DNA from: Streptomyces sp. SirexAA-E
GTDB lineage: Bacteria; Actinomycetota; Actinomycetes; Streptomycetales; Streptomycetaceae
Reading direction: 5' to 3'
DNA length: 64,000 nt
Assembly (NCBI RefSeq): GCF_000177195.2
Contig: NC_015953.1
Location: 7,316,001-7,380,000, forward strand
Below, one piece after another: positions 52,384 through 61,652 of the stretch. A program made the translations under genes and the position numbers. The notes below the pieces were generated by a model, which saw nothing but the letters and a program-made list of their open reading frames with translations, made no database searches and had not been told where the DNA came from. Positions within the stretch are counted from its first letter, which is position 1; every line of letters begins with the position of its first letter.

Positions 52384-53346
52384 GTGAGACCAACCGGTAC
52401 GGCGGAGCAGACCGCCGCAGCACCGAAGCGCGCCGCACCGCCCGGCAGGCGGCGCGGACGCGAAACGGCACTCGGCCTACGCACCCTGCTGCTGTTCGGC
52501 GGCCCGTTCGCCGTCCTCTTCGCAGCGATGTACATCGCCCCGCTCCTCTACGCGACCGTGAGCAGCCTCTTCGTCGTCAAGCGGTCCGGTCTCGGCCTGG
52601 CCCCGCCGACCAGGGAGTTCGAACCGCTGCACAATTTCGCGCAGGCCTTCGGCGACCACGACTTCCTCGGCGCCCTCGCACGCGTGGGACTCTTCGCCGT
52701 CGTCCAGGTACCGCTCATGCTCGGCGTCGCCCTGGGCCTCGCCCTGCTCCTGGACTCCAGGTCGGCCCGGGCCAAGGGCTTCTTCCGTCTCGGTGCCTTC
52801 CTGCCCTACGCCATCCCGGGCGTCAGCGCGGCCCTGGTCTGGTCCTTCATGTACTCCTCCGAGTCCAGCCCGATCAACCATCTGCTGGAACCGCTCGGCG
52901 TGCGGATCCCGTTCTTCGCGGACGGCGCGGTCCTGTGGTCCGTGGCGAACATCGTCACGTGGAGCTGGACCGGCTACAACATGATCATCATCTACAGCGC
53001 GCTGCAGACGATCCCCGCCGAGGTCCTGGAAGCCGCCAAGATGGACGGCGCGTCCGCGCTGCGGATCGCGTGGAGCGTCAAGATCCCCGCCGTACGCAGC
53101 TCCCTCGTCCTGACCACCGTGTTCTCCATCATCGGCTCCGCGCAGCTGTTCAACGAACCCGCGGTGCTGCAGCCCATCTCCGGCGGCGCCATCTCCTCGG
53201 CCTTCACCCCGATCATGTCCGCCCAGGCAGCCGTCGCCGCCGGCAACTACCCGTACGCCGCGGCGCAGTCCGTCGTGCTGGCCCTCACGGTGGGCGTTCT
53301 GTCCTTCGTCTTCTTCAAGCTGACCAGCCGGGGTGAGAACGCATGA
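52384..53346 (+). CDS. sugar ABC transporter permease (MalF type)
   Basis: This membrane protein of 320 residues has six main helices and the permease EAA loop EAAKMDGASALRIAWSVKIP, which docks the ATPase. A Pro/Arg-rich cytoplasmic N-terminus precedes the first helix (TLLLFGGPFAVLFAAMYIAP). I prefer the GTG at 52384, eight to ten bases after GGAAGAG, to the ATG at 52369. It follows the binding-protein gene by 82 bp and overlaps the next permease gene by four bases. Confidence 0.92.
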   Translation: MRPTGTAEQTAAAPKRAAPPGRRRGRETALGLRTLLLFGGPFAVLFAAMYIAPLLYATVSSLFVVKRSGLGLAPPTREFEPLHNFAQAFGDHDFLGALARVGLFAVVQVPLMLGVALGLALLLDSRSARAKGFFRLGAFLPYAIPGVSAALVWSFMYSSESSPINHLLEPLGVRIPFFADGAVLWSVANIVTWSWTGYNMIIIYSALQTIPAEVLEAAKMDGASALRIAWSVKIPAVRSSLVLTTVFSIIGSAQLFNEPAVLQPISGGAISSAFTPIMSAQAAVAAGNYPYAAAQSVVLALTVGVLSFVFFKLTSRGENA

Positions 53347-54224
53347 CCGCCGCCGACATACCGGACACCTCCCGCCCCGGAGCCGGGCGGGAGACGACCA
53401 TGGCGAGCCGCGCCGTCACGCTGTCCCTCCTACTGGTCTCCACGGTCTACTTCCTCTTCCCGCTGTGGTGGCTGCTGGTCTCCGTCACCAAGCCCTTCGG
53501 ACGGCAGTTCAGCGGCAACGGGCTGTGGTTCGACGGTTTCGGCCTCTTCGAGAACATCAGCCGGCTGACCGAGCAGAACGACGGCATCTTCTGGCGCTGG
53601 ATGCTCAACAGCGTCCTCTACTGCGGCATCGGCGCACTCGCGGGCACCCTGCTGTCCGCCATGGCCGGCTATCTCCTGGCCAAATACCGCTTCCGTGGCA
53701 GGAACGCGCTGTTCGGCACGGTGCTCGCCGCCGTCCTGATCCCGAAGATCCTCTTCACGCTCCCGCTGTACCTGATGTTCTCCGGCATCGGCCTGATCGA
53801 CAACCCGCTCGCGGTGCTGCTCCCGAGCATCGTCAGCCCCTTCGGGGTCTACCTCGCACGCATCTTCGCCGCCCAGTCCGTGCCGGACGAGGTCATCGAG
53901 GCCGGCCGCCTGGACGGGGCGAGCGAATTCCGCATCTTCCGCACGGTCGCCCTGCCCATGATGCTGCCCGCCCTGGTGACGATCTTCCTCTTCCAGTTCG
54001 TCGACATCTGGAACAACTACCTGCTGCCCGCCATGGTTCTCAGCGACGACCGGCTCCAGCCCGTCACCGTCGGCCTCGTCGGCTGGAACGCCAGCCACGG
54101 CGTCGCCGTACCGGCACCGCTCGTCGTCATCGGCTCGCTGGTCTCCGTCGTCCCCCTGATCGTGGCCTTCGTCGCCCTCCAGCGTTTCTGGCGCGCGGGA
54201 ATGACCGCGGGGGCCGTCAAATGA
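53343..54224 (+). CDS. sugar ABC transporter permease (MalG type)
   Basis: A six-helix permease of 293 residues with the EAA-type loop EAGRLDGASEFRIFRTVALP. Its ATG overlaps the previous stop codon (ATGA), and its own stop overlaps the GH35 start in the same way, so import and hydrolysis are translationally coupled. SVTKPFGRQFSGNGLWFDGF after the first helix is the usual MalG-type extracytoplasmic loop. Confidence 0.93.
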   Translation: MTAADIPDTSRPGAGRETTMASRAVTLSLLLVSTVYFLFPLWWLLVSVTKPFGRQFSGNGLWFDGFGLFENISRLTEQNDGIFWRWMLNSVLYCGIGALAGTLLSAMAGYLLAKYRFRGRNALFGTVLAAVLIPKILFTLPLYLMFSGIGLIDNPLAVLLPSIVSPFGVYLARIFAAQSVPDEVIEAGRLDGASEFRIFRTVALPMMLPALVTIFLFQFVDIWNNYLLPAMVLSDDRLQPVTVGLVGWNASHGVAVPAPLVVIGSLVSVVPLIVAFVALQRFWRAGMTAGAVK

Positions 54225-56029
54225 CCCCCACCCCGCAGGCCCTGCTGACCTACTCAGAGGGCACGTTGCTACGGGCCGGCCGCCCGCACCAGGTCCTCGC
54301 CGGTACCCTGCACTACTTCCGCGTCCACCCCGATCAGTGGCACGACAGGCTGGAACGCCTGGCGGCCATGGGCCTGAACACGGTGGACACCTACATCGCC
54401 TGGAACTTCCACGAACGGCGCACGGGGGAGCACCGCTTCGACGGCTGGCGGGACATCGAGCGCTTCGTGCGCACGGCCCAGCGGACCGGCCTCGACGTGA
54501 TCGTCCGGCCCGGCCCCTACATCTGCGCCGAGTGGGACAACGGCGGCCTGCCCGCCTGGCTCACCGACCGCCCCGGCATGCGGCCACGTTCGTCGTACGC
54601 CCCCTACCTGGACGAGGTCGCCCGCTGGTTCGACGTCCTCATCCCCAGGATCGCCGACCTCCAGGCGGCACGCGGCGGCCCCGTCGTCGCCGTCCAGGTG
54701 GAGAACGAGTACGGAAGCTACGGCGACGACCACGCCTACATGCGGTGGGTGCACGACGCCCTCGCCGGACGGGGCGTCACCGAGCTGCTCTACACCGCCG
54801 ACGGACCCACCGAGCTGATGCTCGACGGAGGCAGCCTGCCGGGCGTCCTCGCCACCGCCACTCTCGGGTCCCGCGCCGACCAGGCCGCACAACTGCTGCG
54901 CACGCGCCGGAGCGGTGAGCCGTTCCTGTGCGCGGAATTCTGGAACGGATGGTTCGACCACTGGGGCGAGAAGCACCACACCCGCTCCGTGGGGAGCGCC
55001 GCCGCGGCCCTGGACGAGATCCTCGCCAAGGGCGGCTCGGTCAGCCTCTACCCCGCGCACGGCGGCACCAACTTCGGTCTCTGGGCGGGCGCCAACCATG
55101 CGGACGGCGCGCTCCAGCCCACCGTCACCAGCTACGACTCGGACGCACCGATCGCGGAACACGGCGCTCCCACCCCCAAGTTCCACGCCTTCCGCGACAG
55201 ACTGCTGGCCGCCACGGGCGCCGCTGAGCGTGAACTGCCCCGCTCACGACCCCTCCTGGCCCCCCGCTCGCTGCCCCTGACCCGGGGGGCCCGACTGCTC
55301 ACGGCTCTGGAAGCCGTCTCCGACACCGTCGCCTCACCCCACCCCCTGTCCTTCGGACAGCTCGGCCAGTCCTCCGGGCTCGTCCTCTACCGTGCCCACC
55401 CCGTGCTCCCGCCCGGAGCGAGCGAGCTGACCGTGACCGGCCTGCACGACCGGGCGCAGGTCTTCGTCGACGGCGCCGCCGTCGGCGTGCTGGAACGCGA
55501 GACCGCCTCACTGACCGTGGAGGGCACCGGGCGGGCGGTCCGCCTGGAGCTCCTGGTGGAGAACCAAGGCCGCATCAACTACGGGCCGCTCCTGGGACAG
55601 GGCAAGGGCATCCTCGGCGGGGTGCGCGTCGAGCGCCGGCTGGTCCACCACTGGACGATGCGCTCCCTGCCGCTCGACGAATGGACGGCCGACGACCTCG
55701 CACGGGCGACGGCGGCCGTGGGGGAGGCGGCACCCTTGGGGGAGGCGGCATCCGGCTTCGCCACCGCGCAGTTCGACGCGGAGGGGAGCGGCGACACCTT
55801 CCTGGCCTTCCCGGGCTCCGGCAAGGGTTTCGTATGGATCAACGACTTCCTGCTCGGGCGGTACTGGAACATCGGCCCCCAGACCACGCTCTATGTGCCG
55901 GCGCCCCTCGTCACCCCCGGCGCCAACCGCCTGACCCTGCTCGAACTGGAAGGCTTCGGCGACCACGTGGAGCTCCGCACCGGCCCGGAGCTGGGCCCGC
56001 CCGAGGAGTACATCGAGACCTTCTCCTGA
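54221..56029 (+). CDS. GH35 beta-galactosidase, cytoplasmic
   Basis: This enzyme (602 residues) hydrolyses terminal beta-galactosides. The GH35 TIM barrel (about 15-330) shows GTLHYFRVHPDQWHDRLE, RPGPYICAEWDNGGLPAWL, VQVENEYGSYG (acid/base Glu 163) and LCAEFWNGWFDHWG (nucleophile Glu 239). C-terminal beta-sandwich domains follow (VNQ-type loop VENQGRINYGPLLGQGKG and a jelly roll with FVWINDFLLGRYWNIGPQ). It lacks a signal peptide, so it acts on sugars imported by the coupled ABC system. The ATG overlaps the permease stop codon. Confidence 0.95.
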   Translation: MTPTPQALLTYSEGTLLRAGRPHQVLAGTLHYFRVHPDQWHDRLERLAAMGLNTVDTYIAWNFHERRTGEHRFDGWRDIERFVRTAQRTGLDVIVRPGPYICAEWDNGGLPAWLTDRPGMRPRSSYAPYLDEVARWFDVLIPRIADLQAARGGPVVAVQVENEYGSYGDDHAYMRWVHDALAGRGVTELLYTADGPTELMLDGGSLPGVLATATLGSRADQAAQLLRTRRSGEPFLCAEFWNGWFDHWGEKHHTRSVGSAAAALDEILAKGGSVSLYPAHGGTNFGLWAGANHADGALQPTVTSYDSDAPIAEHGAPTPKFHAFRDRLLAATGAAERELPRSRPLLAPRSLPLTRGARLLTALEAVSDTVASPHPLSFGQLGQSSGLVLYRAHPVLPPGASELTVTGLHDRAQVFVDGAAVGVLERETASLTVEGTGRAVRLELLVENQGRINYGPLLGQGKGILGGVRVERRLVHHWTMRSLPLDEWTADDLARATAAVGEAAPLGEAASGFATAQFDAEGSGDTFLAFPGSGKGFVWINDFLLGRYWNIGPQTTLYVPAPLVTPGANRLTLLELEGFGDHVELRTGPELGPPEEYIETFS

Positions 56030-56068
56030 CCACCCGGAAGGGACGCCCCGCCGCACGGACCACCTTGA

Positions 56069-56104
56069 CGCGCTTCCCCGGCACCACCGTGCCGGGGAAG
56101 CGCG
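56069..56104. terminator. bidirectional terminator between GH35 and SsuA-like genes
   Basis: A perfect 16-bp stem (56069-56084 with 56089-56104) sits in the 96-bp gap between two convergent operons. Confidence 0.85.
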
Positions 56105-56125
56105 CCGGACGCACGACGGTGACCG

Positions 56126-57154
56126 TCAGCCCACCTTCTCGACGAACTCCGTGGTGTAGGTCTTGCCCAGATCGACCTCGGCGTCCTTGAGGTTGGGATT
56201 GAACGCCTTCAGGACACGCTCGACGGTCTCCGGACCGTCCTTCGGCATGACGCCGTCGGTGGTGAACATCGGCAGCGTGCTCCTGATCGCCTCGGCGTAC
56301 AGCTCCTTGCCGCCCTGCGCGTAGTCGGCCGGCATCTTCGCAGCGATCTCCTCGGGCGAGTGGCCGTCCATCCACCTCAGTGTCCTGACGAAGGCGTTGG
56401 CCAGCTTCTGGACCGTCTCCTTGTTGCCGTTCACCCAGCTCGTGTTCATGTACAGACTGGAGGAGGGGTAGGGGCCGCCGAGCGCCTCCTGCGAGCCCTC
56501 GGGCGTACGCATGTCGACCAGCACCTTGCCGACCTTCTTGTCGAGGATCTGGGTGACCGTCGGGTCCGTGGTCATCCCCGCCTGGATCGAGTTCTGCTGG
56601 AGAGCGGAGATGAACGTCTGGCCCGCGCCGACGGCCACGGGGGTGATCCGGTCGGTCCGCACGCCGTTCTTCACGGCGAGGTACTTGGTGAGGAAGTCCG
56701 TGGAGGAACCGAGACCGGTGACGCCCAGCTTCTTGCCGGAGAAGTCCTTCGGCGACTTGATCTCGTCCGCCGCGGCGTTGGACACCACCTCCACCTCGCC
56801 CGAGGTGTGCGAGAGCTGTACGACCGACTCGACCTCCTTCCCCTTCACCTGGAGGTCGAGGGTGTGGTCGTAGAAGCCGACGACGCCCTGCACGTCACCC
56901 GAGATGAGCGAGGTGGTGGCCTGCACGCCGGCGGGTTCGGTCAGCAACTGGACGTCCAGGCCCTCGGCCTCGAAGTGACCGAGCTTCTGGGTGAGCATCG
57001 CCGGCATGTAGATGACCTTGTCCAGGCCGCCGACCATGATCTTGATCTGGCCGCCGTTCGCCCCCGAGGAGGAGTCCCCGCCGCAGGCGCTGAGGGAGCA
57101 CAGGGCCAGCAGCGCCGCGGCAGCGGCGGCGGGGGCCTTGAGATGGCTACGCAT
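56126..57154 (-). CDS. NMT1/SsuA-type ABC substrate-binding lipoprotein
   Basis: This binding protein (342 residues) has a lipoprotein signal (LLALCSLSACG) and an NMT1/THI5-like fold: QIKIMVGGLDKVIYMPAMLT, KLGHFEAEGLDVQLLTEPAG, GKKLGVTGLGSSTDFLTKYL and LVDMRTPEGSQEALGG. Relatives bind sulfonates, taurine, thiamine precursors or aromatic acids. It is last in the three-gene unit ATPase-permease-binding protein. AAGGACG lies before the ATG at 57154. Confidence 0.92.
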   Translation of the reverse strand: MRSHLKAPAAAAAALLALCSLSACGGDSSSGANGGQIKIMVGGLDKVIYMPAMLTQKLGHFEAEGLDVQLLTEPAGVQATTSLISGDVQGVVGFYDHTLDLQVKGKEVESVVQLSHTSGEVEVVSNAAADEIKSPKDFSGKKLGVTGLGSSTDFLTKYLAVKNGVRTDRITPVAVGAGQTFISALQQNSIQAGMTTDPTVTQILDKKVGKVLVDMRTPEGSQEALGGPYPSSSLYMNTSWVNGNKETVQKLANAFVRTLRWMDGHSPEEIAAKMPADYAQGGKELYAEAIRSTLPMFTTDGVMPKDGPETVERVLKAFNPNLKDAEVDLGKTYTTEFVEKVG

Positions 57155-57226
57155 GATCACGTCCTTGTGCTGAGAGTCGGGTCTCCCCGGCCGGGAGGGC
57201 GGTGCGGGCGGGGCAGTACGAGAGGG

Positions 57227-58129
57227 TCAGCGGCCGTCGCCGGCGTCGGCCGGCTTCCACCGGAAGAGGCTGCGTTCGAGGAAGGACAGCAGCGCCTCGG
57301 CGAGCAGGGCGACGACAGCGAGGATCACCATGGCGGCGTAGACCCCGGCGGCGTTGAAGGTGCCCTGCGAGGCGGAGACGAGCAGTCCGAGGCCCTTCGT
57401 GGCACCGATGTACTCGCCGACGATCGCGCCGATCAGCGCGAAGCCGAAACTCACGTGCAGGCTGGTGAAGATCCACGAGGTCGCGGAGGGGATGACCACC
57501 TGGAAGGTGACCTGCCGGTTGCTCGCGCCGAGGATGCGCGCGTTGGCGACCAGGTTCCGGTCCACCTCACGGGCGCCCTGGAAGGCGTTGAAGAAGACCG
57601 GGAAGAAGACGAGTACCACCGCCGACGCGATCTTCGACGCCGGGCCGAGACCGAACCAGATCAGGAAGATCGGTGCGAGGACGATGCGAGGCAGCGCGTT
57701 GAGCACCTTGATGTAGGGCCCGAGGACGTCGGAGAGGAAGCGGACCCTGCCCAGCGCGATCCCCAGGATCACACCGGCGACGACACCGATGATCCAGCCG
57801 ACCAGGGCCTCGTACAGGGTGTACCAGATCTGCTCCCACAGAGTTCCCTGCGGGGTGCCGTCCGTCGCCCACCGGACGATCTGGTCCCAGATCTTCGAAG
57901 GCATCGAGAAGTTGAACGGATCGATCACGGCGGAGCGGGCCAGCCACTCCCACAGGCCCAGCAGCGCGATCAGCAGGAGGACGCGGGTGCTGTAGACGGT
58001 GATACGGCGATTGCGTGCGGCCCGTGCCCGGGCCTGCGCGCGTGTACCGCCCGCCGACCCGGCCGTGGCCGTACCCTCGACCGCGACCTGTGCTTTCCCG
58101 GCCGGCGCCGAGGTGCTCTCAAGCGGCAT
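57227..58129 (-). CDS. SsuC/TauC-type ABC permease
   Basis: This permease (300 residues) has about six helices after a 50-residue soluble N-terminus. The EAA-like loop reads NARILGASNRQVTFQVVIPS, and LPRIVLAPIFLIWFGLGPAS is characteristic of SsuC/TauC/ThiX-type permeases. The ATG at 58129 overlaps the end of the ATPase gene by 11 bases, so the two are coupled. Confidence 0.93.
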   Translation of the reverse strand: MPLESTSAPAGKAQVAVEGTATAGSAGGTRAQARARAARNRRITVYSTRVLLLIALLGLWEWLARSAVIDPFNFSMPSKIWDQIVRWATDGTPQGTLWEQIWYTLYEALVGWIIGVVAGVILGIALGRVRFLSDVLGPYIKVLNALPRIVLAPIFLIWFGLGPASKIASAVVLVFFPVFFNAFQGAREVDRNLVANARILGASNRQVTFQVVIPSATSWIFTSLHVSFGFALIGAIVGEYIGATKGLGLLVSASQGTFNAAGVYAAMVILAVVALLAEALLSFLERSLFRWKPADAGDGR

Positions 58130-58934
58130 CGGACGCGCTCCGTTCACGGGTGATGCGGACCTCTTCACCGAGCGAGGACCAGATCTCGCGGTAGATCTCC
58201 ACGAAGCGCGGCTCCAGCCGCACCGCCTCGACCTGGCGCGGACGCGGCAGGTCGATGGTGAAGATCTCCTTCACGGTCGCCGGCCCGGCCGTCATGACGA
58301 CGACCTTGTCCGCCAGCGCGATGGACTCCTCCAGGTCGTGGGTCACGAAGACGACGGAGGCACCGGTCCCGGCCCACAGGTCCAGCAGCTCGTCCGACAT
58401 CAACGCCCGGGTCTGCACGTCGAGCGCGGAGAACGGCTCGTCCATGAGGAGGAGCTCGGGGTCGTTCACGAAGGTGGCCGCGAGCGCGACGCGCTTGCGC
58501 TGCCCTCCCGACAGCTGGTGCGGGAACCGGTCCTCGAACGCGCCGAGTCCCACACGCGCCAGCCAGGAACGGGCACGTTCCCTGGCCTCCGCCTTGGGCA
58601 CACCACGGAACCGGGGCCCCGCCATCACGTTGGAGAGCACCGACCGCCAGGGGAACACGGCGTCCTGCTGGAAGACGAAGCCGACCTTGTCGCCGATACC
58701 GGAGACCGGGGCCCCGGCGACGAGGACCTCGCCCTCGGTGGCCTCCTCCAACCCGCTGACCAGGGTCAGCGTGGTGGACTTCCCGCACCCGGTGGGCCCG
58801 ACCACGGCGACGAACTCACCCTGCTCGACGGTCAGGTTCAGATCGCGTACGGCAGTGTGCAGGCCACCTGAGGGGGTGCGGAAGACCTTGCTGGCCCCCC
58901 GCAACTCGATGACCGGACGTTTCTGAATGCTCAT
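58119..58934 (-). CDS. SsuB/TauB-type ABC ATPase
   Basis: This ATPase (271 residues) has Walker A GPTGCGKSTT, Q-loop FVFQQDAVFPWRSV, signature LSGGQRKRVALA, Walker B LLLMDEPFSALD and H-loop VVFVTHDLEES. It belongs to the nitrate/sulfonate/taurine group. It heads the unit, divergent from the two-component genes with 258 bp between. No clear ribosome site precedes the ATG at 58934, so a leaderless transcript is possible. Confidence 0.93.
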   Translation of the reverse strand: MSIQKRPVIELRGASKVFRTPSGGLHTAVRDLNLTVEQGEFVAVVGPTGCGKSTTLTLVSGLEEATEGEVLVAGAPVSGIGDKVGFVFQQDAVFPWRSVLSNVMAGPRFRGVPKAEARERARSWLARVGLGAFEDRFPHQLSGGQRKRVALAATFVNDPELLLMDEPFSALDVQTRALMSDELLDLWAGTGASVVFVTHDLEESIALADKVVVMTAGPATVKEIFTIDLPRPRQVEAVRLEPRFVEIYREIWSSLGEEVRITRERSASDAA

Positions 58935-59192
58935 GACCGGGACCGTAGGAGCGGCCGCGGCACGGCGGCACCCTTGTGGGCACAACCCGTCCTTGTGCCC
59001 GTAGTACCTGTTCTGCTCGTTGTGCTCACCCCGGAAGCGCGTTCCGGGGCACAGGGCTGGGCAGCGGGCCGTGAGCCGTTTACCTTGCGGCTACACAGGT
59101 GTCGCGAGGACATGCCCGTCGCACGGACGTGATCCCCACGGGGACGGAGTCGTCAGTTCCGGGGCGGCCGCGGAAGAAGAGAGGAGGAGACG

Positions 59193-60881
59193 ATGCGACC
59201 ACACTGGCCCCAGCGGCTCTCCGGACAGGTCCTGATGGTGCAACTGGCCATCACGACCGGAGTCGTGGTCCTGGCCATCAGCCTTTTCACCGCGCCCCTC
59301 GCCCGGGAGCTCGACGCGGAGGCCATGCACCGCGCTCTGGCGATAGCCCAGACGACCGCGGCGGACCCGGCCATCGTCCGAGGACTGCAGACCACCCGGC
59401 CGACACCGGACGGCCCCGTCCAGCAGGAGACCGAGCGCATCCGCCGCGCCACCGGGGCCCTCTACGTGGTGACCATGGACGTGTACGGAGTGCGCTGGTC
59501 GCACACCACGGAAGCAGAGATCGGCAGGCACGTGTCCACCGACCCGAGCGACCCGCTGTCGGGCCACGAGGTCAAACAGATCGACAGCGGCACCCTGGGC
59601 CGCTCCGCCCGCGCGAAGGTCCCGCTGTACGACAGCTCCGGAGACGTCGTCGGAGCCGTGTCCGTCGGCATCGCCTACGACAGCGTGCGCCACCGTCTCG
59701 TCGGAGCACTCCCCGCGCTCCTGCTCTGTGCGGCGGCGGCCCTGGCGGTGGGGGCCGGTGTGGCGGTCGCGGTCTCCCGGCGCCTGCGCCGGCGCACCCA
59801 CGGCATCGCCTTCTCCGACATCTCCGCGCTGCTCGACGAACGGGAGGCGATGCTGCACGGGATCCGTGAGGGGGTGATCGCCTTCGACCCCCGAGGCAGG
59901 ATCCGGCTGGTCAACGACGAGGCGGCCAGGCTGCTGGGGCTGGACACCGACATGACCGACGACGACCTCGACACGGTCATCCCGACCGGCCGTACGGCGG
60001 ACGTGCTGGCCGGCAGGGTCGAGGGCACCGACCTCCTCACCGTGAGCGGCGGCCGCGTGCTGGTGGTCAACCGGATGCCGACCGCCGACGGCGGCGCCGT
60101 CGTGTCCCTCCGGGACCGCACGGAGCTGGAACTGCTGGGCCGCGAACTCGACAGTACGCAGGGACTTCTGGAGGCTCTGCGTGCCCAGGGACACGAACAC
60201 GCGAACCGGCTGCACACCGTGCTCGGACTGCTGGAACTGCGCAGGTACGACCAGGCGGCCGACTTCGTCACGCACGCGGTGGGAGACCACCGGAGCTCCG
60301 CGGAGGAGATCGCCGAACGGGTCCAGGACCCCCTGGTCTCCGCACTGCTCGTCGGGAAGGCCGTAGTGGCCGCGGAACGCGCCGTCGAACTGCGCGTCTG
60401 CTCCCGCACACGGCTGCCCGACCGTCTGGTCGCCCCACGCGACCTCGTCACGGTGCTCGGCAACCTCATCGACAACGCGCTCGACGCCGCCGCGGAGAAG
60501 CGTGGCCCGGCCCCCTTCGTGGAGGTGGAGCTGTGGGCCGAGGGCGCCACCGTGCTGCTCCAGGTCTGCGACACCGGCCCCGGGGTGCCTCCCGCCTCAC
60601 GCGAGGCCATTTTCACCGAGGGGTACAGCACCAAACGCCCGGTCGGCTCGGTGCTTCCCTCGCAGCCGACAGGCGGCCGGGGCGCACCCGCGCACGGCCG
60701 GGGGATCGGGCTCTCCCTGGTGCGCCGGCTGGCCGAGCGCTACGGCGGTACGGCAAGGGTGGCCGCCCGCCCGGGAGGCGGCGCGGTGTTCACCGTGACC
60801 CTGCCCGAGATGATCATCCCGGGTCCGGAGACGGGGGAGCACGCCGACGCCGTGCTCACGACGGCCGGTGAGGCGCGATGA
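59193..60881 (+). CDS. CitA/DcuS-type sensor histidine kinase
   Basis: This kinase of 562 residues has a first transmembrane helix (about 14-36), an extracytoplasmic sensor domain of the single-Cache/PAS type (about 40-170; RRATGALYVVTMDVYGVRWS, then SVGIAYDSV), a second helix (about 172-195), a cytoplasmic PAS (VIAFDPRGRIRLVNDEAARL), the CitA-type phospho-acceptor GHEHANRLHTVLGLLEL and a GHKL ATPase domain (LIDNALDAA, DTGPGV, GRGIGLSLV). This class senses small carboxylates. Divergent from the SsuABC-like genes, it may control them. GGAGGAG precedes the ATG. Confidence 0.93.
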   Translation: MRPHWPQRLSGQVLMVQLAITTGVVVLAISLFTAPLARELDAEAMHRALAIAQTTAADPAIVRGLQTTRPTPDGPVQQETERIRRATGALYVVTMDVYGVRWSHTTEAEIGRHVSTDPSDPLSGHEVKQIDSGTLGRSARAKVPLYDSSGDVVGAVSVGIAYDSVRHRLVGALPALLLCAAAALAVGAGVAVAVSRRLRRRTHGIAFSDISALLDEREAMLHGIREGVIAFDPRGRIRLVNDEAARLLGLDTDMTDDDLDTVIPTGRTADVLAGRVEGTDLLTVSGGRVLVVNRMPTADGGAVVSLRDRTELELLGRELDSTQGLLEALRAQGHEHANRLHTVLGLLELRRYDQAADFVTHAVGDHRSSAEEIAERVQDPLVSALLVGKAVVAAERAVELRVCSRTRLPDRLVAPRDLVTVLGNLIDNALDAAAEKRGPAPFVEVELWAEGATVLLQVCDTGPGVPPASREAIFTEGYSTKRPVGSVLPSQPTGGRGAPAHGRGIGLSLVRRLAERYGGTARVAARPGGGAVFTVTLPEMIIPGPETGEHADAVLTTAGEAR

Positions 60882-61570
60882 TCAACGTCCTGGTCGTGGA
60901 CGACGACTTCCACGTGGCCGAGATCAACTCCGCCTATGTGGCCCGAGTGCCCGGGTTCACCGTGGTGGGCCGCGCGCACAACGCCGCCCAGGCGCTGCTC
61001 GGCGTGGAACGCACCGACGTGGACCTCCTCCTGCTCGACCACTACCTGCCGGACGAGACCGGGGTGACACTGATCCGCCGGCTGCGGCAGCTCGGCCATC
61101 ACACGGACGTGATCATGGTGACGGCCGCCCGCGACCTGGCGACCGTACAGATGGCGCAGCGCTACGGCGCGCTCCAGTACCTGGTCAAGCCGTTCACCTT
61201 CTCGGGCCTGCGCGCCCGGCTCGAAGGCTACGCGGCCCTGCGCCGCTCACTCGACGAAACGGCCCGGGCCAGGGAGGCGGGACAGGACCAGATCGACCGG
61301 ATCTTCAGCGCGTTCAGGACGGCCGAGCCGGTCCGCCCCGCACTGCCCAAGGGCCACTCGACCGCCACCGTCGGTCTCATCCGCGGGGCCCTGACACGCA
61401 GCGCCCTGCCCCTCTCGGCACACGAGGTCGCGGCGCGGACCGGAGTCAGCCGGTCCACCGCACAGCGGTACCTGAAGTACCTGGAGGGTGTCGGACACGT
61501 CAGGCTGACGCTGAAGTACGGCGACACGGGGCGGCCCGAACACCTCTACTCCTGGACGGGAGCCGCCTGA
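60878..61570 (+). CDS. CitB/DcuR-type response regulator
   Basis: This regulator (230 residues) has a receiver domain (acidic pair VDDDF, phospho-acceptor Asp 54 in LLLLDHYLPDETG, Lys in YLVKPF) and a C-terminal HTH of the CitB/DcuR type (about 165-222: LSAHEVAARTGVSRSTAQRY, then KYLEGVGHVRL). Its ATG overlaps the kinase stop codon (ATGA). It probably activates the divergent ABC operon or the membrane protein gene that follows. Confidence 0.93.
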   Translation: MINVLVVDDDFHVAEINSAYVARVPGFTVVGRAHNAAQALLGVERTDVDLLLLDHYLPDETGVTLIRRLRQLGHHTDVIMVTAARDLATVQMAQRYGALQYLVKPFTFSGLRARLEGYAALRRSLDETARAREAGQDQIDRIFSAFRTAEPVRPALPKGHSTATVGLIRGALTRSALPLSAHEVAARTGVSRSTAQRYLKYLEGVGHVRLTLKYGDTGRPEHLYSWTGAA

Positions 61571-61652
61571 AGTCCCGTGGCGACGGCCGTCGTTCCTCGC
61601 TGCGTACGGGAACTCATGTACGAGCTGGTCGCCGCCTGACAGGATGCGCGGC

